NCBI RefSeq assembly: GCF_009857535.1
Contig: NZ_WWCS01000017.1
Coordinates: 62,001 to 126,000, forward strand
Source: Duganella margarita
GTDB lineage: Bacteria; Pseudomonadota; Gammaproteobacteria; Burkholderiales; Burkholderiaceae_D
Length of the DNA stretch: 64,000 nt
Direction: 5' to 3'
Shown: positions 8,134 through 17,237 of the stretch, in pieces
How positions within the stretch are numbered: the stretch's first letter is position 1
Layout of the letters: every line of letters begins with the position of its first letter
Translations under genes and position numbers: made by a program
Notes under the pieces: generated by a model
What the model was told of the DNA's origin: nothing
Seen by the model: the letters and a program-made list of their open reading frames with translations, nothing else
Database searches by the model: none

Positions 8134-8155
8134 TTGACACTTTAAATAGTACAAT
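8133..8155. promoter_or_regulatory. Possible MarR operator upstream of the regulator
   Basis: An imperfect dyad has half-sites TTGACACT and AGTACAA around an AT-rich centre, beginning at the last base of the upstream stop codon and lying 36 bp before the MarR start. MarR proteins usually autoregulate through such sites. The symmetry is only partial, so this is a tentative call. Confidence 0.3.
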
Positions 8156-8190
8156 CAGGTCCTTTCCAGAAAAATATCATAGGAGTGGCA

Positions 8191-8688
8191 ATGAGTAGTT
8201 TTGAAGCGACTAAAAAGCGCCTTAAAAATATCCATGGCCGAATACCGGAGTTCCCTGAGGAGTTGATGCGGCTGTTGCGCATGACTTACCACATCCAGAA
8301 ACGGATGAAAGATTTAAGTAACGCCGCACTGCGCAAATATGAGCTGGTAGACGCCAGCTACATGGTGCTGGCGGTGCTATACGGTTCGGACAATGAGACC
8401 TCGACCGCGTCCACGCTGGGTGAGGCTTGTATGGAAAAGCCGGCCAACCTGACGCGCGTCTGCAACGACCTGGAAGCCCAGGGCCTGATCACGCGCGGCA
8501 ACCGGCCCGGCGACCGCCGTTGCGTGATGATCTCGCTGACGGATGAAGGCCGCGCGCTGGCCGAGAAAGTGCTGCCGGAAGTCTGGAGCACCACCACCCG
8601 CGCCTATGACGGCTATAGCGCGGAAGAAGTCAAACAGTTGGAAAGCCTGCTGAAGCGGCAGCTCGATAATTTAGAATCACTCACCTAG
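8191..8688 (+). CDS. MarR-family transcriptional regulator
   Basis: A 165-aa winged-helix regulator, typically a repressor released by aromatic or phenolic ligands. The MarR core is visible: dimerisation helix LLRMTYHIQKRMKDLSNAAL, DNA-recognition helix STLGEACMEKPANLTRVCND, and the wing RGNRPGDRRCVMISLTDEGR. ATG 8191 follows AGGAGTGG. It sits between the outer-membrane factor and the FUSC pump, so it most likely controls this efflux operon, in keeping with aromatic-acid responsive MarR proteins. Confidence 0.9.
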   Translation: MSSFEATKKRLKNIHGRIPEFPEELMRLLRMTYHIQKRMKDLSNAALRKYELVDASYMVLAVLYGSDNETSTASTLGEACMEKPANLTRVCNDLEAQGLITRGNRPGDRRCVMISLTDEGRALAEKVLPEVWSTTTRAYDGYSAEEVKQLESLLKRQLDNLESLT

Positions 8689-8701
8689 TCAGCCAGTCCA
8701 C

Positions 8702-10843
8702 ATGAACGCCTCTCCCGCCGCCTCGCCCTCTCCGGACCACAGCGCGGCGCGCAGAGCGTTCAACTGGCTCAAAGCCGAGACCAGCGCCTGGGCCGGCACC
8801 GACGGCCAGCGCTGGATATTCGTCGCCAAGGCCATGCTGGCCTCCTTCTCGGCGCTGTGGCTGGCGTTCCGCCTCGGGCTCGACGCCCCTTACACCGCCC
8901 TCGCCACCACCATCGTACTGGCCCTGCCCAGCAGCGGCATGGTGCTGGAAAAAGCCCTGCACCGTTTTCTCGGTACGCTGGTCGGCTGTTCGGCCGCGCT
9001 GGCGCTGGTGGCGCTGTTCCCGCAATCGCCGCCGGTGCTGTTCCTCGGCCTGGCGCTGTGGGTGGCGCTGTGCACCGGCGGCGCCGCCATGCACCGCAAC
9101 CAGCAGTCGTACAGCTTTGTATTGGCCGGCTACACCGCCGTGATGATCGCCGTACCGTCGGTCGATGCGCCGTCCGGCGTGTTCACGCTGGCCGTCACCC
9201 GCGTGACCGAGGTTAGTCTCGGCATCATCTGCTCGGCGGTGGTGCACGACGTGTTCTTCCCGCGCCGTCACTCCGGCGCCGTGATGCGCACCGTGCAGGC
9301 GCGCTACGCCGGCTTCATCGGCTTTTGCCGCCAGGTGCTGGAGCACCGCATCACGCCGGCCGACGCGGAGCTGAGCCACCTGAAGTTCGCGGCCGATATC
9401 GCCGCGCTGGAATCGGGCCGCGCCGCCGCCTTCTTTGAAGCCGGCCATTCGCGCGCGCAAACGCGCCAGCTGCACGCCTTCAACGCCGCCTTCATGACGG
9501 CGCTGACTACCTTCTACACCTTGCATCGTCTGAGCGACCGCCTGCGCGGCGCCGGCGAAGGTCCGGTGCTGGCGCTGGTGGAACCGATGTACGCCCATCT
9601 GGCGCAAGCCATGAGCGAGGAGCTGACGCCGGCCCGGCTGGCGCAGATGCGCAGCAAGCTGGCCGACGACAGCGCCGCCGCGCGCACGCAACTGGCCGCC
9701 GGCGCCGAACTGGAACGCGCGCAGCAGATCGACTTCGACACGGCGGTGGAACTGCTGCAGCGCTTCGCCGGCAACCTGGCCGATTTCGCCGCGCTGTACC
9801 ACGGCCTGGCGCAACAGAAGCGCCAGCAGGTCAGCGATCCTGGCGCCTATTCGCCCAAGACGCCACCCGCCATCATCGTCGCCAGCGGTTTCCGCGCCGG
9901 CGCCACGCTGCTGGTGACGGTCGCCATGTGGTACTGGCTGGCGTGGCCGGCCACTGTCAACGCCATTTTGATGGCGACCATTTTCTGCGCGCTGGCGTCG
10001 TCGTCGCCGCGTCCCACCGCGCTGGTGCAGCAGGTGGCGATCGGCTTCATCATCGCCATGCCGCTGGCCTTCATTACCGAATTCTTCATGGTCTCCAGGG
10101 CCGACAGCTACTGGCCAATGGTGCTGGCCGCGCTGCCGCTGTTTTCACTGGCGGCCTGGCTCACCAGCAGTCCGCGCTGGTCCGGCGTGGGCATCGGCAT
10201 GGGCATGTTCTCCGCCACGCTGGTGGTGCCGGCCAACCTGATGCACTACGACGTCGAATCCTTCATCAGCAACGAACTGGCGCTGACCATGGGCGTGGTG
10301 GTCGCCTTCCTGATGTTCAAGGTAGTGCTGCCGGAGCACACGATGGGCCATCGCGGCCATGTGGCGGCGGCGCTGTGGCGCGAGGCGCAGAACGCCTGCC
10401 GCGCGCGCCTGCACCGCCTCAAGCGCCGTTTCGACAACCGGGTGCGCGACTTGCTGAGCCAATTGAACGCCACCGCCGGCCCGGTGCCGGATGCGGCTAC
10501 CCGCGCCGTGGTGCGCCAGGGCCTGACCTTGCTGGAGCTGGGCCACGCCGCCATCGAGCTGCGCCAGCTGATCGCCGCCTCGCATGCCGGCAACGCGCGC
10601 GACAGCCTGGAAACGGTGCTGCGCCAGTTGGCCGCCTATCTCGACGCGCCATCTGCCGCTACCGGCCAGGCCACGCTGGACGCCGTGCTGCAAGCCGGGA
10701 CGGCGGTGCGCGCCGCGCTGCCGGACGCCCATCCCGAGCGCCGCGCGCGCCTGCATATGGCCCTCACCGACCTGCATTCCATTTATACGTCCTTGCTGGA
10801 CCAGCTTTCAGGAGAACCGCATGTTCCAACACCTGCCGCGTGA
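8702..10843 (+). CDS. FUSC-family inner-membrane efflux protein (AaeB-like)
   Basis: A 713-aa inner-membrane protein with two clusters of transmembrane helices (roughly residues 40-190 and 395-545), each followed by a cytoplasmic helical region, as in the AaeB/fusaric-acid-resistance family. Signature segments are FVAKAMLASFSALWLAFRLG, YTALATTIVLALPSSGMVLE and, in the second half, FRAGATLLVTVAMWYWL. These exporters remove hydroxylated aromatic acids and related weak acids. It overlaps the DUF1656 gene by 23 bp, a typical AaeB/AaeX neighbour, and the HlyD adaptor follows. The substrate is inferred only from family context. Confidence 0.9.
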   Translation: MNASPAASPSPDHSAARRAFNWLKAETSAWAGTDGQRWIFVAKAMLASFSALWLAFRLGLDAPYTALATTIVLALPSSGMVLEKALHRFLGTLVGCSAALALVALFPQSPPVLFLGLALWVALCTGGAAMHRNQQSYSFVLAGYTAVMIAVPSVDAPSGVFTLAVTRVTEVSLGIICSAVVHDVFFPRRHSGAVMRTVQARYAGFIGFCRQVLEHRITPADAELSHLKFAADIAALESGRAAAFFEAGHSRAQTRQLHAFNAAFMTALTTFYTLHRLSDRLRGAGEGPVLALVEPMYAHLAQAMSEELTPARLAQMRSKLADDSAAARTQLAAGAELERAQQIDFDTAVELLQRFAGNLADFAALYHGLAQQKRQQVSDPGAYSPKTPPAIIVASGFRAGATLLVTVAMWYWLAWPATVNAILMATIFCALASSSPRPTALVQQVAIGFIIAMPLAFITEFFMVSRADSYWPMVLAALPLFSLAAWLTSSPRWSGVGIGMGMFSATLVVPANLMHYDVESFISNELALTMGVVVAFLMFKVVLPEHTMGHRGHVAAALWREAQNACRARLHRLKRRFDNRVRDLLSQLNATAGPVPDAATRAVVRQGLTLLELGHAAIELRQLIAASHAGNARDSLETVLRQLAAYLDAPSAATGQATLDAVLQAGTAVRAALPDAHPERRARLHMALTDLHSIYTSLLDQLSGEPHVPTPAA

Positions 10844-11033
10844 AGTCGATTTTTTCGGCGTGCTGCTGCCCGGCGTGCTGCCGGTATTCCTCCTCAGCGC
10901 CGTGCTGCAACTGGTGCTGGACGCGGCGCTGAGCCACGTCGGCGCCTACCGCAACAGCTGGCACCCGGCGCTGGTGCGGCTGTGCATGTTCGTCTGCATC
11001 TTCAGCATCTTGCTGGTCACGCTGTACCAATAA
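10821..11033 (+). CDS. DUF1656 small membrane protein (AaeX-like)
   Basis: A 70-aa protein with two hydrophobic helices (VLLPGVLPVFLLSAVLQLVL and VRLCMFVCIFSILLVTLY) and the DUF1656 N-terminus PREVDFFGVLLP. It is always found beside FUSC and HlyD efflux genes; its role is unknown but is presumably accessory to the inner-membrane pump. ATG 10821 lies within the FUSC gene, preceded by CAGGAGAA, giving a 23-bp overlap that indicates coupled translation. Confidence 0.88.
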   Translation: MFQHLPREVDFFGVLLPGVLPVFLLSAVLQLVLDAALSHVGAYRNSWHPALVRLCMFVCIFSILLVTLYQ

Positions 11034-11061
11034 CACCTTCATTTTTCCGTGAGAGCCTTCT

Positions 11062-11922
11062 GTGAGCGCATCTAAAATTTTCCGTTTTTGTCTGACCATG
11101 CTGTTGCTGGGCGCCGCGCTGTTCGCCGGCCGCACCGCCTGGGATCACTATATGGAATCGGCCTGGACCCGCGACGGCCGCGTCAAGGCCGACGTCATCA
11201 CCATCAGCGCCGATGTCTCCGGCATCGTCACCGAGGTGCTGGTGCACGACAACCAGCTGGTGCAGAAAGGCGATGTGCTGTTCGTGATCGACAAGGCGCG
11301 CTATGAAAACGCGCTGCTGCAATCGAAGGCGCTGCTGGCGTCGCAGCAGGTGGAAAAAGGCCGCCGCACCAGCGAAGCCAAACGCCGCGCGGACCTCGAC
11401 AGCTCGATCGTCTCGGCCGAAAGCAAGGAGACCGCGCAGGCCGCAGTCGGCACTGCGTCGGCGCAATACCAGGCCGCCGTCTCCGCGCGCGACCTGGCGC
11501 AGCTGAATGTGGAACGCACCGTGGTGCGGGCGCCGGTCACCGGCTACGTCACCAACCTGAATGTGTATGCGGGCGACTTCGCCGCCGTCGGCGCCGCCAA
11601 GCTGGCGCTGATCAACGCATCGTCGTTCTACGTGGTAGGCTACTTTGAAGAGACCAAACTGCCGCTGCTGAAAGTGAACGACAAAGTGGAAATCCATATG
11701 ATGAGCGGCCAGGCAGTACTGCAAGGCCATATCGAAAGCATCGCGCGCGGCATCACCGACCGCGATGCGAACCTGGGCCGCGAACTGCTGGCCGACGTCA
11801 ACCCCACCTTCAACTGGGTGCGGCTGGCGCAGCGCGTGCCGGTGCGCATCCACATCGACGCCAAGCCGCAAGACCTCGACCTGGTGGCCGGCACCACTTG
11901 CACGGTGGTCATCCATGGATAG
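11062..11922 (+). CDS. HlyD/EmrA-family periplasmic adaptor subunit (AaeA-like)
   Basis: Membrane-fusion protein linking the FUSC pump to the outer-membrane factor. The 286-aa product has an N-terminal membrane anchor (MLLLGAALFAGRTAW), a first biotinyl-lipoyl half (ITISADVSGIVTEVLVHDNQ), a coiled-coil hairpin with ESKETAQAAVGTASAQYQAA, the second lipoyl half (VRAPVTGYVTNLNVYAGDF) and a beta-barrel ending in the C-terminus. It starts at GTG 11062 after GAGAGCCTTCT. Its last eight bases overlap the start of the LysR gene, so the whole set is likely one transcript. Confidence 0.9.
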   Translation: MSASKIFRFCLTMLLLGAALFAGRTAWDHYMESAWTRDGRVKADVITISADVSGIVTEVLVHDNQLVQKGDVLFVIDKARYENALLQSKALLASQQVEKGRRTSEAKRRADLDSSIVSAESKETAQAAVGTASAQYQAAVSARDLAQLNVERTVVRAPVTGYVTNLNVYAGDFAAVGAAKLALINASSFYVVGYFEETKLPLLKVNDKVEIHMMSGQAVLQGHIESIARGITDRDANLGRELLADVNPTFNWVRLAQRVPVRIHIDAKPQDLDLVAGTTCTVVIHG

Positions 11923-12814
11923 CCAGGTAATACGCCTGTTCCTCGACGCCGCGCAGCTGGGCAGTTTTTCCGCTGCGGGCCGCAAGCAGGGCATGTCGCC
12001 GGCGGCAGCCAGCGCCAGCATCCAGCGGCTGGAGGCGTCATTGCAGGTCAAGCTGTTCGAGCGCACCACCCGCCAGCTGCGGCTGACCGAGGAAGGCAGG
12101 CTGTATCGCCACTTCAGCGAACAGGCGATGGCGTTGATGGCGGAAGCGGAATCGAGCCTGCACGCCGGCACAGATAGTGTGCGCGGCATGGTGAAGATTT
12201 CGGCGCCGTCGGACCTGGGCCGCAATGTGCTGATGCCGATGCTGGACGCGTTCCGCGCGCAGTATCCGGAAGTGCAGTACGCGCTGACGCTGAGCGACAA
12301 CACTTCGAACATGGTGCAGGATGATATCGACTTGGCGCTGCGCTACGGCCAGCTGGCGGACAGTGACATGGTGGCGCGCGTGCTGGCGCCAAGCCGGCGC
12401 GTGGTATGCGCGGCGCCGTCGCTGATCGCGCAGACCGGCGGCCCGGTATTGCCGGAAGACCTTGCCGACCTGCCGACACTGGTGCTGGTGACGGCGCTCG
12501 GCCCGATGCAGGACTGGCGCTATTGCAGCAACGACGACGCCGACGAACGCCTGTCGGTGCGCGTGCGCCGCACGCAGCAGAGCAACGACGGTGAGATAAT
12601 CCGCAAGTGGGCGATTGCGGGCCAGGGCTACGCCTACAAATCGATCCTGGATATCTCGGACGACCTGCGCTGCGGACGGCTGGCGACGGTGCTGGACGAA
12701 TACTTCACCGACAGCGCGCCGCTGAATATTCTCTACCACCGCAACCGCTATCAACCGCCGCGCATCGCCCTGCTTATTGCGTTTTTGATGCAGCGCTTTG
12801 CGGACCTGGCATAA
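11915..12814 (+). CDS. LysR-family transcriptional regulator of the efflux cluster
   Basis: A 299-aa LysR regulator with N-terminal HTH (VIRLFLDAAQLGSFSAAGRK...ASASIQRLEASLQVKLFERT) and a substrate-binding domain beginning about residue 92. ATG 11915 overlaps the adaptor gene's stop codon region by 8 bp, indicating translational coupling. In enteric bacteria the aae pump is governed by the LysR protein AaeR encoded next to it; this gene holds an analogous place, but here a MarR gene is also present, so control may be dual. Its 3' end overlaps the convergent SnoaL-like gene by about 40 bp. Confidence 0.88.
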   Translation: MDSQVIRLFLDAAQLGSFSAAGRKQGMSPAAASASIQRLEASLQVKLFERTTRQLRLTEEGRLYRHFSEQAMALMAEAESSLHAGTDSVRGMVKISAPSDLGRNVLMPMLDAFRAQYPEVQYALTLSDNTSNMVQDDIDLALRYGQLADSDMVARVLAPSRRVVCAAPSLIAQTGGPVLPEDLADLPTLVLVTALGPMQDWRYCSNDDADERLSVRVRRTQQSNDGEIIRKWAIAGQGYAYKSILDISDDLRCGRLATVLDEYFTDSAPLNILYHRNRYQPPRIALLIAFLMQRFADLA

Positions 12815-13256
12815 CGCCCATCTGCTGCAACAGCGTCAGGTTGTCTTCCAGATGCCAGTTCTCGGCGATGCGGCCATCCACCACGTGATACAGGTCGAAG
12901 GCCTGGAAGTCGATCGCCTGGCCCTTGCCCTGCACCTCGCCGAACTTGCCGGTGAAATGGCCGGTGAAGTGCAGCCGCACCGATACCAGTTCGCCGTTTG
13001 GCACGATGTGGGTGGCTTCCGCTTTCAGATCCGGCACGGCGGCGCGGAAGCCTTTGGAGGCCTGCAGCGGACCGTTGACGCCCTGCTCCCGGCCAGCCGG
13101 CAGCGTGCGGTCGATGAAGTCGGGGGACAGCGCTTGCCGCGCCAGCGCCGGGTCGCCGGTATTCCAGAACGCGGCGTAGATACGGGCGGCGTCGGTCACC
13201 GGGTCGGCATAGGCCGCGCCAGCTGCCAGCAGGCTTGCAAGAATCAGAGCTTTCAT
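12774..13256 (-). CDS. Exported SnoaL-like/ester cyclase protein
   Basis: A 160-aa product with a signal peptide (cleavage about residue 17, AAYA-DP) and a SnoaL-like alpha+beta barrel: IYAAFWNTGDPALARQALSP, then the strands KAEATHIVPNGELVSVRLHF and GKGQAIDFQAFDLYHVVDGR, ending IAENWHLEDNLTLLQQMG, the typical ester-cyclase closing helix. Related proteins bind or isomerise small polyketide-like molecules; the substrate is unknown here. ATG 13256 is preceded by AAAGGAAG. Convergent overlap with the LysR gene. Confidence 0.75.
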   Translation of the reverse strand: MKALILASLLAAGAAYADPVTDAARIYAAFWNTGDPALARQALSPDFIDRTLPAGREQGVNGPLQASKGFRAAVPDLKAEATHIVPNGELVSVRLHFTGHFTGKFGEVQGKGQAIDFQAFDLYHVVDGRIAENWHLEDNLTLLQQMGVMPGPQSAASKTQ

Positions 13257-13358
13257 GGTGCTTCCTTTCATAGAGGGGATGCACCATTCTGCCCGCGTCC
13301 CGGCAGGCGGGGAATGTGGCCAGCGCTTGAAGCACTTTCAAGCTGGGATTGAATATCT

Positions 13359-14105
13359 CTAGCGCGCGCCGCCGGCGTCGACGATGGCGCCGCTGACGTA
13401 AGAGGACTGCTCGCTGAGCAGCCACAGGATGGTTTCGGCGATTTCCTCCGGCTGGCCGCCGCGTCCCAGCGGCACGCTGGCCGCCAGCTTGTCGACGCGG
13501 TCCGCATCGCCGCCGCTGGCGTGGATCTCGGTGTAGATAATCCCCGGCCGCACGCAGTTGACGCGGATGCCTTCCGGGCCGACTTCTTTGGACAAGCCGA
13601 GCGTCAGCACATCCACCGCGCCTTTGGACGCCGCATAGTCGACATACACGTTGCCGCCGCCATGGCGCGACGCGCCCGACGAGACGTTGACGATGCCGCC
13701 GCCCTGCCCGCCGCGCACGGTGGACATGCGGCGCACCGCCTCGCGGCTACACAGGAAGTAGCTCAGGACATTGGTATTCAACACGCGCTGCAAGCGTTCG
13801 GCCGACATATCGGCCAGCTTGCCCTGCTGTTCCAGCACGCCGACGTTGTTGACCAGCGCCGTCAAGGGTCCCAGTTGCGCGTCGATGGCGGAGAACAGGC
13901 GCAGCACATCAGCCTCGATGCCGACGTCCGCCTGCACCGCGATGGCCTCGCCGCCTTCAGCTTCAATCTGTGCGCGCAGGCGTTCGGCGGCGGCAGCGTT
14001 GCTGACGTAGTTGATGCACACCGCATAGCCGCGCCGGCTGGCCAGCAGCGCGGTCGCGGCGCCGATGCCACGGCTGCTGCCGGTCACTAGGAGCACTTGC
14101 TTCAT
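13359..14105 (-). CDS. Short-chain dehydrogenase/reductase (SDR)
   Basis: A classical 248-aa SDR. The nucleotide-binding motif TGSSRGIGAAT is at residues 7-17, then NNVG in place of the usual NNAG, Ser in VNVSSGASRHG, and the catalytic YAASK. The C-terminus SSYVSGAIVDAGGAR is typical of the glucose-dehydrogenase/FabG-like group. The cofactor is probably NADP(H); the Asn-Tyr after the second strand (CINYVSNA) leaves this open. Its ATG abuts the stop codon of the small membrane protein upstream, so the two are co-transcribed. The substrate is unknown. Confidence 0.85.
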   Translation of the reverse strand: MKQVLLVTGSSRGIGAATALLASRRGYAVCINYVSNAAAAERLRAQIEAEGGEAIAVQADVGIEADVLRLFSAIDAQLGPLTALVNNVGVLEQQGKLADMSAERLQRVLNTNVLSYFLCSREAVRRMSTVRGGQGGGIVNVSSGASRHGGGNVYVDYAASKGAVDVLTLGLSKEVGPEGIRVNCVRPGIIYTEIHASGGDADRVDKLAASVPLGRGGQPEEIAETILWLLSEQSSYVSGAIVDAGGAR

Positions 14106-14438
14106 TTACTTCTCAGGGCTGAGGTGGGACATCGCGTACGTCAGATGCTGCCACCAGTGATCGCGCGATTGCACGCTGCGCAGGCACTTTTTATCCAGCT
14201 CGGTCTTGAAGATCGGGTCGCGGCACTGCTTGGTGATCAGCGCATTGCGCTGGTTCTCGGCGTTCACCAGGGCCACGCCCAGCCACAGGATCACGCCCAG
14301 GAACACAATCACCAGGCTCCACGCCACGTGGTTGATGTAGGACCATTCAAACAAGGTCTCCAGCGCTGGCGAAGATTCCTTGTAAATCTTCATGACCTGC
14401 TGTTCGGCCTCTTCACGATCGTTGCGTGGAAATTTCAT
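14106..14438 (-). CDS. Hypothetical single-pass membrane protein
   Basis: A 110-aa product with one central membrane helix (AWSLVIVFLGVILWLGVALV, about residues 39-58), a charged N-terminal cytoplasmic part and a C-terminal tail with two Cys (QCRDP, KKCLRS) that would be periplasmic and could be disulfide bonded. It lies between dsbA and the SDR, and its stop codon touches the SDR start. A family is not recognised. Confidence 0.6.
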   Translation of the reverse strand: MKFPRNDREEAEQQVMKIYKESSPALETLFEWSYINHVAWSLVIVFLGVILWLGVALVNAENQRNALITKQCRDPIFKTELDKKCLRSVQSRDHWWQHLTYAMSHLSPEK

Positions 14439-14460
14439 TGCCCTACCCGTCCTTCCTTGA

Positions 14461-15123
14461 TTACTTTTTGCCGGCGCGTTCCTGCAGCGACTTCGCCACC
14501 AGGCTATCCATCACCGCAAACATCGCCGTATGTGCAGCCGCCGCCGAAGTCAGACCATGGCCTGCCACGGCTGGCGAGGTGGTGTAACGGCCGTCGATGA
14601 CCACCGCCGGCACGCTATCGAGTTTATACTGGTTTGCCACTTGCTGGCCGCGTTTCAATTTGGTCTGCACGCCGAAGGAGTTGAAGGTCTCCAGATACTT
14701 GGTCTTGTCCACGCCGTTCTTGACCAGGAAGTCCAGCAGCGCCTGATCGGTGTTGAGGCGGTTGTGATCGACGTGGATGGCGCGCAGGATTTTTTCATGC
14801 AGGCCGTTGCCCAGCAGGTTCATCGACTCCAGCGTGTAGAACGCCTTGGCCTGCGGATCGTCGCCCATGTGCATGCGGCGGAACACGATCTTGTCGCTGT
14901 TCTTCTTGACCCACGCGGCCAGGTCCGGGTCCAGCGCGTTGCAGTGCGGGCAGTGGTACATGAAGAACTCCAGCACTTCAACTTTCTTGCCGGTGTCCGG
15001 CGCCGGGCCGTTGACCGAGTTGTAATCCAGGCCATCCTTGAAGTCGGCGGCGGATGCGCCGGCGGCAGCGGCCATAAAGGCAACGGTGGCAATCAGTGGA
15101 CGCAGCAAATTGAGCAGACGCAT
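14461..15123 (-). CDS. dsbA: Thiol:disulfide interchange protein DsbA
   Basis: Periplasmic oxidant that introduces disulfide bonds into exported proteins and is reoxidised by DsbB. The 220-aa precursor has a signal peptide (cleavage about residue 25, AGASA-AD), the active-site CPHC at residues 58-61 in FFMYHCPHCNALDP, the inserted helical domain, and the cis-proline loop SVPAVVIDGRYT. The Pro-His dipeptide between the cysteines is the DsbA hallmark. The 22-bp gap to the next gene on the same strand suggests a short operon. Confidence 0.93.
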   Translation of the reverse strand: MRLLNLLRPLIATVAFMAAAAGASAADFKDGLDYNSVNGPAPDTGKKVEVLEFFMYHCPHCNALDPDLAAWVKKNSDKIVFRRMHMGDDPQAKAFYTLESMNLLGNGLHEKILRAIHVDHNRLNTDQALLDFLVKNGVDKTKYLETFNSFGVQTKLKRGQQVANQYKLDSVPAVVIDGRYTTSPAVAGHGLTSAAAAHTAMFAVMDSLVAKSLQERAGKK

Positions 15124-15230
15124 AACTATCCTTCAAGTGTGAAATAAGTGGCAAACGCGGGGAGATTACCACTTTTCCGCGGCTTCGGCCGGGGTATTAA
15201 GCCAGCCTTAAGGCCAGCTTGGAACCGGGT

Positions 15231-17210
15231 TTAAAACTCATAGCGGGCCGACAGTTTCAGCTGGCGGCCATCAGCTGGATAAATGCTGCCCTTGCAATCG
15301 AACGCCTGCGAGAAGTAGTGCTTGTCCGCCAGGTTCTGGCCCGACACCGCCCACTCCCACTGGCCGAACTTGCGCGCATAGCGGGCGTCCAGCGTGGTGA
15401 ACGACGGCATCTGGCCCGAGCAGCTGTTGTCGAAGTCCGAACCGTAGCGTTGCTTGTCCACCCACTGTGCGCCGACATCGGCGGTCTGGCCGCTGCCCGG
15501 GATCCAGCTCAGACGCGCGGTCAGCACGTTCTTCGGTACCAGCACCATTTCGCGGCCGTTGTTGACGCCTTCGCGGAACTTGGCCTGCACATGCTGATAG
15601 TGGGCGTTGACGGTCCAGGCAGCGGCGATGCGTTGCTCCGCATCCAGCTCGAAGCCCTGGCGACGGGTCGGGTCCAGATTGGTGTTGGCGCCGAAGCCGA
15701 AAACCGATTTCACGGTTGGATCGTAGAAGATTTCGTTGGTCAGGTTGTTGCGGAACACGCGTGCGGTGACCTTCTGCATGGCGTTGGCGTAGCTAGCGCC
15801 GACTTCCGCATCGTGCGACTGTTGCGCCGCCAGCGCCTTGTTGGCCACCGGCGTCTGAGCATTTTCGTCGGCATTGGCCACGCGGTAACTCTGTCCCAAT
15901 TTGCCGAACACCGTCAGGCTGGTTACCGGCATGTAGCTCGCTTGCAGCTCCCACGCGTTCAGGCCCTGCACCACGTTGTAGCCGGCGAAGGCCAGCGGGT
16001 CGGTAAAGTCCTTGTCGAAGATTTCGCGGCGCACGCCTGCCGAGATGCGGCCTTCATGCACTGGATCAAAGCGCAGTTCATCGCGAAGGTAGATCGCCTT
16101 GGATTTCTGGTCTGCGTCAGCGGCCGAGTAACCCGCCTCGGTAGTGCGTTCCCATTTGATGAAGTCGACGCCGGCCACCAGCTCATTGACCATGCCGTTG
16201 ACTGCGCCAAGCTTGCGCACGCGCGGCGAGAATTGCAGCTGCCTGCTGTCGTAGGTGGCGGTCGATGGGAAGCCGCCGAACACATAAGTCGACTGCACGG
16301 TCTTCTTGCGGTACGACAGGTCGGCGGCGACATCGTGGCCGAACAGGCGGTACTGGCCGGACACGGTCAGGCGGTCGCTGTCGAGCGAGCCGTTGTCGTT
16401 TGGGGTGTTGGTCTGGCGCGGATTGGCTTTAAATTGCGCTTCGGTCAGCGAACCGGCAAAGCGCATGTCCTGGCGCGCGCCTTCGTAGCGGAAACCGATG
16501 CGGTCGAATTCATTGGCGTACCACTGGGCGCCGCCGCTGAAGTTGGTCTGCTTGAAGTCATTGTTGTCGCGGTAGTTGTCAGTGCGCTGGTGGTCCAGCG
16601 TGGCGTCGGCGGCGAAGCCGTTCCAGGCCTGGGCGGCGGAAATGCGCGCCTCGCCCGCGTGGAACTGGCCGCCCTGGAGGAACACGCTGCCACGGCTGCT
16701 GTATTGGCCCGAACGCTTGGTGACGATGTTGATCACGCCGGCGGTGGCGCCGTCGCCGTACAACACGCTGGCGCCGCCGCGCAGGATTTCGATGCGCTCC
16801 ACGGTGTCGATCGGGATGGTCGACAGGATGGCGTTGCTCAGTTCGTTTTCCGACAGGCGCACGCCGTCCACCACGATCACCATGTTCTGGCTGCTGTTGG
16901 TGCCGAAGCCGCGCAGATCGAGGCCGTAGTCCGGGCTGCCGTCCAGGCTCTGGCGACCATACACGCCGCCGATCTTGCGGATCGCCGCGTTGACGTCGCT
17001 GGAGCCGGCGCGGCGGATCTCGTCGGCGCTGATGATGGTGGCGCCGATCGGCGCCAGCGACGGCTCGGCGTCAAAGCGGGCGCCGGTGACCACCACCGAG
17101 GTCAGGCCGGCACCGGCGCCGGCATCGTCAGCCTGGGCGGCGAAGGGTACGGCGAAGCACAGGGAAACAGCGGCAGCCAGCAGGCGCGGGCGAAATACGG
17201 AGGCGTTCAT
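15231..17210 (-). CDS. btuB: TonB-dependent cobalamin receptor (BtuB)
   Basis: A 659-aa outer-membrane receptor. It has a signal peptide (AAQA-DD, residue 27), a TonB box-like LTSVVVTGARFD (residues 36-47), a plug domain (IGATIISADEIRRAGSSDVN; VERIEILRGGASVLYGDGAT) and a 22-strand barrel ending in the aromatic LKLSARYEF. Receptor sequences alone rarely give the ligand. Here the preceding cobalamin riboswitch strongly supports vitamin B12 uptake, and the length of about 600-660 aa fits BtuB. No BtuCDF genes are adjacent. Confidence 0.87.
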   Translation of the reverse strand: MNASVFRPRLLAAAVSLCFAVPFAAQADDAGAGAGLTSVVVTGARFDAEPSLAPIGATIISADEIRRAGSSDVNAAIRKIGGVYGRQSLDGSPDYGLDLRGFGTNSSQNMVIVVDGVRLSENELSNAILSTIPIDTVERIEILRGGASVLYGDGATAGVINIVTKRSGQYSSRGSVFLQGGQFHAGEARISAAQAWNGFAADATLDHQRTDNYRDNNDFKQTNFSGGAQWYANEFDRIGFRYEGARQDMRFAGSLTEAQFKANPRQTNTPNDNGSLDSDRLTVSGQYRLFGHDVAADLSYRKKTVQSTYVFGGFPSTATYDSRQLQFSPRVRKLGAVNGMVNELVAGVDFIKWERTTEAGYSAADADQKSKAIYLRDELRFDPVHEGRISAGVRREIFDKDFTDPLAFAGYNVVQGLNAWELQASYMPVTSLTVFGKLGQSYRVANADENAQTPVANKALAAQQSHDAEVGASYANAMQKVTARVFRNNLTNEIFYDPTVKSVFGFGANTNLDPTRRQGFELDAEQRIAAAWTVNAHYQHVQAKFREGVNNGREMVLVPKNVLTARLSWIPGSGQTADVGAQWVDKQRYGSDFDNSCSGQMPSFTTLDARYARKFGQWEWAVSGQNLADKHYFSQAFDCKGSIYPADGRQLKLSARYEF

Positions 17211-17237
17211 GATTTGTCATTTTCAAAAGAGACGTCC

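Noticed and set aside
8134..8155. TTGACA as -35 of a marR promoter
   Set aside because: No -10 at acceptable spacing (TACAAT is only 10 bp away); treated as part of a dyad instead.
15150..15230. Possible terminator between dsbA and btuB (AAGC..TGGCC direct and inverted copies)
   Set aside because: The pairing has central mismatches and no T tract in the right direction, so it was not listed.
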